A stretch of DNA of 41,770 nt from NCBI GenBank assembly GCA_015680685.1, contig MNCI01008062.1, forward strand, positions 479,693-521,462. Direction: 5' to 3'. The stretch's first letter is position 1, and every line of letters starts with the position of its first letter. The stretch is from Gnetum montanum. Lineage: Eukaryota > Streptophyta > Gnetopsida > Gnetales > Gnetaceae. Positions 34,061-41,770 of the stretch are shown here, in pieces. Made by a program: the position numbers and the translations under genes. A model generated the notes under the pieces. The model saw nothing but the letters and a program-made list of their open reading frames with translations, was not told the origin of the DNA and searched no databases.

Positions 34061-34626
34061 TACCATCTGACTTCAAAGCAACTCTACATTTTGATGGTGC
34101 TTCAACCACATGAGGGGGAAGTGTCACCGTAGTTATTACTTTTCCTTCTTGGGATATTCGACCTTTTGCTCACCATTTTACGTTCTTTTGTATGAACAAC
34201 ATAGTTGAGTATGAAGGACTCCTCAGGGGCCTCTTAGCAACTCGAGAACTAAAGATTCAAAATTTGGTGGTCCGAGGTGATTCCCAACTCATTGTCAACT
34301 AGATTACCAAAGTCTATACCTATAAATCTTCACACTTACAACCTTATTGTAACTTGTCCAAGAGTTTGCTAAAACAATTTACAACAGTAGACATCAAACA
34401 CGTGCCTCGCAATGAGAACATTGTAGCACATTCCTTAGCTATGTTAGCATTGAATGTGCCATCCCACCTATTTGCAACTTTACCCACTTCGATAATAGAA
34501 TGCACAGACCCTATTACTCAAGTGGTACACATCGTAGCTATCAGTATGACCAATATTCAAGAGTGGTACACTAACATTAAAGCTTACCTTCAACATGGTG
34601 AACCCCCGCATGGCAGTATGTTCTCG
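34061..34626 (+). pseudogene. Element C second RNase H (aRNH)
   Basis: A second RNase H domain follows directly in the same frame: LHFDGASTT (first catalytic Asp), NIVEYEGLLRGLLATRELKI (catalytic Glu), LVVRGDSQLIVN (third Asp), NENIVAHSLAMLAL. This archaeal-type RNase H is found in the Tat lineage and is thought to have been acquired in addition to the original one. Stops are TGA after STT and TAG after IVN; element D has Gln at the second place. A frameshift near 34,620 separates it from integrase. Confidence 0.8.
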
Positions 34627-35762
34627 TAAGAGATAACACTCTATGCAAACGCTCCTTTGATGGAATATTAGTAATCTATGTTGGTGGGGAGCAAGCACAG
34701 AATTTGGTTAACAAAGTCCATGAGGGACTATGTGGAGGACACATAGCTCCCAAGGCTATGGCAACGAAAATTAGATGCCTAGGATATTACTGGCCTTGCA
34801 TAGAACAAGATTGCCTTGCCAAATTTAGGATGTGTGATACATGCCAACGCCATGCAAATCTTATACATGTATCACCTACTGAGTTGCACCCTACACAAAT
34901 TACGTGGCCATTTCAACATTGGGGACTAGACATCATAGGACCCATCATGCCTAAGTCTTCCACGAGACACAGCTTCATCATCACTGCCACCGAGTACTTT
35001 ACAAAGTGGGTGAAGACTATTCCCCTAAGGAAGACTACATCTTAACAGGTTTTCCACCTTATCCTAGACAACATAGTAACAAGGTTTGGTCTTACCATGA
35101 CTATTATGATAGACAACAGGCCACAGTTTAGTAGCGTGGAAACCAAAACCTTTTGCAACAATCTTGGATTCAAGCACTTATTTTTATCATTGTACTACCC
35201 ATAGGCAAATGGTCAGGAAGAGGAAACAAACAAGGCCATCATCAACTTGCTCAAAAGAATGCTTAGTAGCAACAAGAGGCGATGACATGAGCAAATCCTC
35301 TACGTGTTGTGGGTGTACCACACGACGTGCAGAACGACTATAGGTAAAACTCCTTACAGCCTTGTTTATAGATCTGAAGAGGTGTTACCTCTTGAATTGC
35401 AGGTACCATCACTTCGAATGATTCTTTCAAGTATCATGAAAGAGGCCCAGAACAACAAGTTAAGGATCATTAACCTTGACTCCAGAGAGGAGGAGTGTGC
35501 CCAAACACTTGATCGCATTGAATGGTACCAGGACAAGTAGCAGCAAAAGCACCATTGTAATCTGCATCAATGGCTAATCAAAAAGAGGGACCTAGCCCTC
35601 AAGGTTGTTCATGAACATGTAAACAAGTTCTTAGCAAACTAGGAAGGCCCATTCGTAGTCACAAAAGCCTATGAGAATGGGGCCTTCAAGTTGGCTAATA
35701 TGGATGGTAATGAGTTTGCAAATCTTGTGAACCACTTGTACCTCAAGCCATACTATGTCTAA
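34627..35762 (+). pseudogene. pol: Element C integrase
   Basis: The HHCC zinc-binding part is complete (HEGLCGGH at about 34,719, CDTC at about 34,836). The catalytic triad is present: WGLDIIGP, MIDNRPQF and the Glu of ANGQEEETNK. The C-terminal part has TPYSLVYRSEEVLPLE and the tail block GPFVVTKAYENGAFKLANMD, ending at TAA 35,760-35,762. Five premature stops remain (TAA, TAG, TGA, TAG, TAG). Element D has Gln, Gln and Trp at the first three, consistent with single transitions. Confidence 0.85.
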
Positions 35763-35809
35763 TACAAAGCAAGGTAAGCACCATCATCCGCTACAACGTA
35801 AAAATGGCA

Positions 35810-36210
35810 AAAATAGTCCGCTATGACTATAAACTAGCACGAATAGTCCGCTATGACTATAAATTGGCATAGAATGTCCACTGTGATGTTAAATTGGCAC
35901 AACACATCTTTGGGCCATGACATAAAACTGACACCCACAGTACAATCCACTATGACCTTAAACTAGCCATCCACTATCTACTACAATGATAAACTAGCAC
36001 AGCGGTCTACCAAGACCTTAAACTAGCACATCGGTCCGCTACGACCTTAAACTAGCCATCCACCGTCCGCTGCAACGATAAACTAGCACAGCAGCCTGCC
36101 AGGACCTTAAACTAGCCCATCCACCATCTGCTACAGTGTTAAACTAGCACAAAAATCTACTGGGACCTTCAACTAGCACATTTGATAATCTACCAAGACC
36201 TTAAATTGGG
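35810..36210 (+). repeat. Tandem-repeat block 3 (about 13 units) after integrase
   Basis: About thirteen units of 25-40 bases with consensus GTCCGCTACGACCTTAAACT followed by AGCAC. The position, between pol and the 3' LTR, is that of tandem repeats known in the 3' region of Ogre/Tat elements. Unit core shared with blocks 1, 2 and 4. Confidence 0.85.
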
Positions 36211-36290
36211 TTCGCATTTCAACGTTGACAGCAAAACATCCACGACCCTACAAACAAGCGAGTGTGCACAATGCCAACTTTCTAGAAAAC

Positions 36291-37196
36291 ACAGGGTGGG
36301 ATGTTGCAGTTCCAGAATGTAGTTTATGTTGCTAAGGAAACACCCTCTAGAACACATGCAGTGTCACCACCCTTGGCATCTTGCTGATCTTCTAGAGATG
36401 TCATCTTACATCTTGCTGACTTTCCGAAGCTACAGCTACCATCCCCACTAATCCTAGCAGTAGCCCTTGTCGTTAGCACCTGCTACTAGAGTTTCAGCAC
36501 TATTGTGGCCCTGCCATAAAGTTGCTATCCTCCAGCCCTCACCACCATTTGAGTCCAAGAGCCGTTCAGCTGTTAGGCCTCTCACCTTGCATCTGGACTA
36601 CATGATGTTTACCTTGGGCGAGGAATCCTAAGCATTTGCATTGCCACTGCTCCTAGCCTATTCAATGCCAACCTCTTCAGTTTACTGCTGCTAGAACCAT
36701 TGCTAGCCTTCCTGCTTTGGACATCGCATGCCTCAGCAACAATGCTCACCACTCCAACAATCTCTAAACCAAGTGATACTTTGCCCTCACTTCATTTCAT
36801 GGTTACATTTTCCTAGTTTTCTCTCTATTGCATTTGTAGGATACAGGCCAAGGTGGCACCGTTCAAAGATGCATTTCACCAAGAGAGGAGGACACTACAT
36901 AGTTTCAAAGTGATCACTTAAACTAGCTTGGCTACTTGGGAGTGCACATCTCGCCCTCCCTCTTAACCCTCTTAACTTCATTTCTCATACTCGCAATTTT
37001 TCATATCTATTTTACAAACTTTTCCAATGCATATAAAGCCCTCCCACATGCCCAATATCCAATTCCATGATGCGTGTAACACAACTCGTCACATGGGAAG
37101 CATTTTTACGTAGGTCAAAGCCCCACATGGATGTAACATAGCTCATCTCGAGGAGGAAACACCTATCCTACAACAACAAGGTTGTTTGCAAGTGAA
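36291..37196 (+). repeat. Element C polypurine tract and start of 3' LTR
   Basis: ACAGGGTGGGA (36,291-36,301) is followed by TGTTGCAGTTCC. Element D has GAGGTGGGA then TGCTGAGATAGTCCC at the equivalent place, and both continue with CAGTGTCRCCACCC and GGCATC...CTGAT blocks, so this is the LTR start. Only about 0.9 kb is present before the element D LTR begins at 37,197. No TATA box is reached. Confidence 0.6.
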
Positions 37197-37916
37197 TGTT
37201 GTAACGACGGAAAACGTCGGCAGCTGGAAAATACCGACCGAATCCCCAGCGTACACAGTTTTAGCCACGGATCCGCGTGAGGGCTATGCTGGAGAAACGA
37301 ATCCGCAGCGCCCTGAACGGTCTTGTCGATCAGACAGGGACTTACGGGTCAATAAAACTATGCAACGTGCATAAAAGAATGCGATCTGACTCGAGGCGTC
37401 GTAAAGCAAGGAGAAAGCGATGTAAAATGGATTGCGACAAAGGTAATGCTAAACGCGATGATCGGAGGCTGGCATAAGAGAAGCACGTAACTTCAAGATC
37501 TACGCTCTAACTTAAATGTATATATTCCATATGAAAGATTACACTGGGGGGATCCCCGATTGCAAGATATGAAACAGGCACAGATGAACAAGCAAAAACG
37601 GTCTAAACAGAAGTCCGATCTACCTTGCGGGCTAAGCTGAAATGCAAGGTGGGCCAAGCTTTTGACGTCTACCGATCAATTGCTTTTGATTGAGAGAGTC
37701 TTTTCAGCAGAACGATTACTCCTGTCACCGGTGCTCAAGAACTGTACTTTGTTTCGGCTGTAAGGTGATGATGCCAATGATTGCCGAAGCGCTGTTCTCT
37801 GTATTTCTGCTCCAACGTGCTAAGTGCTCTGGTGCTCAGAAATATGCTTCTGCTTCTCTGATTTTGCCAAACAACTGAATTTTTGCCAACCGTCCTGGGT
37901 ATCTTTGTCAACTGGG

Positions 37917-37926
37917 GTATTTATAG
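37917..37926 (-). promoter_or_regulatory. TATA box of element D LTR
   Basis: The minus strand reads GGCCTATAAATACCCCAG; element C has GGCCCTATAAATACCCTAG at 21,885-21,903. The shared flanks support both as the real LTR core promoter. Transcription would start near 37,890. Confidence 0.65.
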
Positions 37927-38154
37927 GCCGCGACACTTCGCGGAGAAGGCGCAACCTTGATGATGTGGGTTCCGGATATTACGGGCCCTCCTGGCATGAT
38001 CTTTTAAGTCAGACTGTGACTACGCACAACATGCTTGTTTGCGTGTTGTGCGTGTGAAGAGTAGGCATATGATGAGCGTACTTTAGGCTGCATCCAGGCA
38101 GTATTACGCTCATTTGCGTTGCGTTGCGTGTATGAGGGTAATTTGGAGTAAAAG

Positions 38155-38560
38155 CCATAAGCTCTCTACGCGACCGTGCGTAATGAATGCATAAATAATG
38201 TGTGGTTTACGCTCTCTACGTAGCTGCGCGTGATGAAGCGTAAATAATGCGTGGTTTACGCTCTCTACGCAGCTGCACGTGATGAAGCGTAAATAATGCG
38301 TGGTTTACGCTCTCTACGCAGCTGCGCGTAATGAAGCGTAAATAATGCGTGGTTTACGCTCTCTACGTAGCTACGCGTGATGAAGCGTAAACAATGTACA
38401 AATTACGCTCACTACGCAGCTACGCGTAATGAAGCGTATAAGCAATGTACAAATTACGCTCACTACGCAGCTGCGCGTAATGAAGCGTATAAGCAATGTA
38501 CAACTTGACAACATACGCCATGGTACGCACTACCGCGTAGCGAGCGTAAAGGCAAGTTAT
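38155..38560. repeat. Tandem array of about seven 50-bp units in element D U3
   Basis: Units of about 50 bp contain TTACGCTCTCTACG, a GCAGCTGCGCGT core, and GAAGCGTAAATAATG. The facing words TACGCT and AGCGTA can pair, and the central AGCTGCGCG/CAGCTG is itself palindromic. Copies grade from CTCTCTACG to CTCACTACG types going right. A degenerate extension reaches about 38,560. The array occupies a position similar to the hairpin array of C and shares its ACGCT/AGCGT words. Confidence 0.8.
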
Positions 38561-39810
38561 GCGTGAACTGCAAGAAAAAATGCCAACCTGTTGCGCTTTT
38601 CTGAATTCTGCCTACGACTGTCTTGAAGCTTATTATGCTCATTACGCTGCCGTGCATAATAGAGCGTAAACCTGCCCCTGAGCCAATCTGATGCACGTTT
38701 CTTCTGGAATTGCGAATCTTTGCCTGAGGCCGACTCGTAATTTTCATGGTGTTTCAATGGCCCCTCTTTGTTGACGGTTAGAGGGCGTGCCCGAGGGACG
38801 TCGACAAAGAATGCGAAACATCGGATTGGTAGAAGCAGGAACAGCGGTCATCCATGGCTACTCAAGCGTTGCTCTGTCCACGTGAAAGAGGAAGACTGAC
38901 GGGTACAGGAGGTAAAGGGATGTAACTGGAAACAGGTTCGGGAAGATGCGAAATGTACGTTTATTCATATCAACAGGAATGCTTTCAGATGAGCGTAGCG
39001 CATCAATCTGAGATGTCTCTGTTACAAATTGTAGCAGGAATGCGTGCAAAAGGAGCGTTACGCATCACTTTCTGCGATGTCTCTGCTAGCGTGTGTGGAA
39101 AATGAATACTTGCGTATGTAGATGTTGCGTATGGGAATTGGGTGGTGGGGAGGAAGGAAGCAAGAGATAAGGGTAAGACTGTGCGAGGCTAAGTGGTCAG
39201 GCAAACCTGAGCAGCCATTTCAACGCGCTGTTGTACCCTACCGCTCAGATGGATCGCACCTTTGGACGGCATCCTCCAAGGCAGGGAACCTGCAACCACG
39301 AAAGAAAGTAGAGGACACCATTGCTCATGAACAAGAGGCGAGGTGCTTGAAACAAACACCGTTTGATGTGTGGTAGAGCGCATGAGCTGTAAAGAAAGGG
39401 GTCAGAGCACTCGGGTGGAGCCGCCAATCCTGACGATCGGCGCTGCATACCTTCGCCAAGTGACATTAGACACAGTGCAGCTTGCTGGCTGCACCAGGAA
39501 CCGGCCAGATGAATCTGCGAGGCCGGCGTCCGATAGCGATGATTGGCGAGGATTCCCGAGGCCGTTGCCGACAAGGATTTCGTCCGAGCTCCGGCTGGCG
39601 AGGCTAAACTCCCAGAGGTACCACCATTGCCATGGGTGCGGTGGTGGCATCTCCGAGGGATCAGTAAGATGCCTCTTAGCGTATCCGAGAAATCAGTAGG
39701 ATGCCGGTGGGGTGGCGACACTGGGACTATCTCAGCATCCCACCTCGTCTGTTGTGCAACTGTACAAGAGTGATCACGCTCGCTTGACCATGGTAGCAAT
39801 CTGTACACCC

Positions 39811-40164
39811 CAGTTTTAAGTCTTGGTAGACTGCCGTTACTGGTTTTAAGTCTCAGCAGACCATGGTCCCAGTTTAAAGTCCGGGCAGACCGAGAAACGC
39901 TAGTTTTACGTCGTAGCGGACGGTGGTAAGGCTGGTTTATGGGCCCAGCAGACCATGCTGTGGATGTCAGTTTTATGTCATGACCCAGGGACAGAGCTTT
40001 GCTAGTTTTACGTCTCAGCAGACGGCTACGTACCTGTGCCAGTTTAGCGTCGTGGCGGACACGTGCAAAAGATGCCAGTTTTTCGTCTTGGCGGACCTGT
40101 ACAACTTTGCCAGTTTTACGTCGTAGCGGACGATTAGTGCCAGTTTTATGTCGTAGCGGACAAT
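39811..40164 (-). repeat. Tandem-repeat block 4 (about 11 units), element D 3' region
   Basis: About eleven units read on the plus strand as GCCAGTTTTACGTCGTAGCGGAC, the reverse complement of GTCCGCTACGACGTAAAACTGGC. They correspond to the C block-3 unit GTCCGCTACGACCTTAAACTAGC. They lie between the integrase stop at 40,200 and the LTR start at 39,737, as block 3 does in element C. Confidence 0.85.
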
Positions 40165-40199
40165 TACTGCCATACCTGCTGTCAACACCGTAGATGCCG

Positions 40200-41770
40200 C
40201 TAGATGAAATACCGCTTTAAGTACACATGATTCACAGGATTTGCTAACTCATCGCCGTTGACATCTGCCAATTTGAACGCTCCGTTGCTGTATGTGTCGA
40301 TCACCAAGAAAGGGCCTTCCCAGTTTGCAGAGAACTTGCCTACTGGTTCACGCCCAGCTTTGAGAACCAGGTCTCCTTTCTTGATCAGACGCTGCTGAAG
40401 ATTATGATGATGTTTTTATCTCTGCTTATCCTGATATTTCTCAATTGCTTCAAGAGCCTATATCCGCTTCTCTTCTAATGACTCCAAATCCATTATCCGA
40501 GCTTCGGTGTGTGGAGCCTCATTTATAATGGTGGAGAGAACCATTCTCAGAGAAGGAATTTGCAATTCGAGAGGTAGCACCGCTTCAGATCCGTAAACCA
40601 GGCCATAGGGCGTACTGCCTGTAGCTGTCCTACACGTAGTACGATATGCCCATAGCACATAGAGGATCTGTTCGTGCCACCGTCTTTTGTTGCCGTCGAG
40701 CCTTTTCTTGAGCAAATTGATGACTATCTTGTTTGATTCTTCAGCTTGACCATTTGCCTGCGGGTAGTAAGGAGAGGAAAAAGATTCCCTGATGCCTAGG
40801 TTGTCACAGAAGGATTTGGTATCCGTGCTACTAAACTGTGGCGCATTGTCGGTCACAATAGTCATCGGGAGGCCAAATCGGGTTACGATATTGTCCAAGA
40901 TAAAATGGCAAAGCTGTTGAGATGTGATTTTCCGTAGAGGAATAGCTTCTACCCACTTCGTAAAGTACTCAGTAGCGGTAATGATGAAGCTATGCCCTGC
41001 AGAAGATTTTGGCGTGATGGGGCCTATGATGTCCAGTCCCCATCGTTGGAATGGCCATGTTATCTGTGTCGTGTGCAATTCTGTGGGTGACACGTGGATA
41101 AGGTTTGCGTGCCGTTGACACGTGTCACAGGTTTTGACCTTCGTCAGGCAGTCTCGTTCAATGCGTGGCCAGTAGTACCCTAGGCACCAGATTTTTAGGG
41201 CCATGGCCCGTGGTGCTACGTGGCCACCACATAGTCCTTCGTGAACCTCGCTGACTATGTGCTGTGCTTGGTCTTTGTTAACGCAGGTGAGCAATACGCC
41301 ATCGAAGGAGCGTCTACAGAGAGTGCTGTCTCCAATGATGATGTAATGCTTAGCCCGCTTACGGATGGCGTCTTTCTGCACGCGCGTTAACGCAAATGGC
41401 AGCTCACCCTGTAAAAGATAAGATCTGATATGATCGTACCACTCAGGCGTGCTTTCCTCGATAAGAGAGGAGATTTGCGCCGTCTGAATGACAGGATCTG
41501 CGCAGTCTGTAATCAATGCAGGGCAGGTGTTAAGCAGGTGTGAAGGCACGTGTAAAGCCAGGGTGGCAAGTGCGTCGGCCAGCGTGTTGTCAGTCCTCGG
41601 GACGTGTTGGGCGTCGAAGGTCGTAAATCTCCTCAGAAGATGTTTAGCCTGATCGCAGTAGGGCTGCAAATGTACAGCCTTGCAGGCGTAGACTCCAGTG
41701 ATTTGATTTATTACCAGCATCGAATCACCCCTAACCGCCAGGTGTTGCACGTCGAGTTCACCTGCAGTTA
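40200..41770 (-). pseudogene. pol: Element D pol: end of aRNH and integrase, nearly intact
   Basis: One frame runs from the window edge to TAG at 40,202-40,200 with only two premature stops (TAG at 40,458 and TAA near 40,408). It starts inside aRNH (LAVRGDSMLVINQITG, NTLADALATLALH). Integrase follows with HEGLCGGHVAP...CDTC zinc-binding residues, the catalytic blocks WGLDIIGP and TDNAPQF, the third block ANGQAEESNK, then TPYGLVYGSEAVLPLE and a tail GPFLVIDTYSNGAFKLADVNG. The DDE triad is complete. It is closely related to element C and serves as an undamaged reference for C. RT, gag and 5' LTR lie outside the window. Confidence 0.88.

Larger units (their letters stand above)
20641..37196 (+). 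mobile_element. Element C: Tat-lineage Ty3/gypsy retrotransposon with antisense gene
   Basis: The element contains a 5' LTR with hairpin array, primer site, gag-protease, a 6 kb block with a spliced antisense gene bracketed by tandem repeats, RT, RNase H, aRNH, integrase, a tandem-repeat 3' region, a purine tract and the first 0.9 kb of the 3' LTR, cut by element D. Two successive RNase H domains (Ty3 type, then the archaeal-type aRNH) are a hallmark of the Tat lineage. An interruption between protease and RT is known from Ogre elements within that lineage. Most damage is C-to-T type nonsense, with a few frameshifts. Confidence 0.75.
37197..39737 (-). mobile_element. Element D 3' LTR (minus strand)
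   Basis: On the minus strand it starts TGCTGAGATAGTCCC after the tract GACGAGGTGGGA and ends GTCGTTACAACA, giving 2541 bp. The end contains TCGGTATTTTCCAGCTGCCGACG, related to the C LTR end. The TATA box lies at 37,917-37,926. CpG is frequent, unlike the rest of the window, so this LTR is the youngest. A 187-codon minus frame at 39,245-39,808 lies across the LTR start and repeat block 4 and is not a gene. Confidence 0.7.

Noticed and set aside
35810-36210. Regularly spaced short repeats that resemble a CRISPR array
   Set aside because: Units vary in sequence and spacing, the spacers are also partly repeated, there are no cas genes, and the setting is a plant retrotransposon 3' region.
37186-38057. 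Several short plus-strand ORFs
   Set aside because: They lie inside the element D LTR, antisense to its transcript, without motifs or agreement between frames.
38155-38560. Tandem array considered as a centromeric or satellite repeat
   Set aside because: Only about seven units, placed within an LTR upstream of its TATA box; it is a U3 subrepeat.
39245-39808. 187-codon minus-strand ORF in element D
   Set aside because: It crosses the end of the tandem repeats, the purine tract and the LTR start. CpG-rich DNA with few stops is enough to explain it.

Overview
The window is nuclear DNA of a large-genome plant and is made almost entirely of decaying LTR retrotransposons. Both Ty3/gypsy lineages recognised here, Athila-like and Tat/Ogre-like, are known only from plants. 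Coding DNA is eroded in a way that fits cytosine methylation: in-frame stops are mostly TAG, then TGA, and CpG is scarce in the older parts. The depth of old, uncleared elements suggests a gymnosperm or a similarly large genome, but that is inference. I found no ordinary intact host gene and no tRNA or rRNA.

Layout: (A) 1-2047, minus strand: a 1.5 kb LTR with matching TGTTC/GAACA ends, a primer-binding-like site, and the start of an unidentified coding region running off the left edge. 2190-3010 may hold pieces of a captured host gene. 3011-8400 has nothing I can name. (B) about 8400-17,423, plus strand: a heavily decayed Athila-like element (primer site, gag, protease, RT-RNase H, internally deleted integrase, then an extra ORF that appears to have its own TATA box and leader intron). 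17.4-20.6 kb is repeat DNA with a possible LTR fragment. (C) about 20.6-37.2 kb, plus strand: a Tat-lineage element with LTR, gag-protease, then a 6 kb block, then RT, RNase H, a second RNase H (aRNH), integrase, a tandem-repeat 3' region and the start of the 3' LTR. (D) 37,197-41,770, minus strand: a younger relative of C, apparently inserted into C's 3' LTR. Its integrase ORF is almost intact.

The most unusual object is inside C. Between protease and reverse transcriptase, on the opposite strand, lies a nine-exon gene (31,597 down to 26,983). It has its own TATA box, eight introns that all obey GT-AG, splice phases that match at every junction, and an exon total of 3126 nt, an exact multiple of three (1041 codons plus stop). 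It carries 20 premature stops and no exon frameshift, so it is a pseudogene here, but its architecture is well preserved. The predicted protein has a possible plant-mobile-domain-like core, a glutamate-rich acidic segment and a charged C-terminal part. Copies of one tandem-repeat family flank the block on both sides. The same family recurs after the integrase in C and in D. A good 3' splice site just before the RT domain suggests that the block sits in a pro-RT intron like the one known from Ogre elements. If so, a spliced antisense gene lies inside the intron of a retrotransposon.
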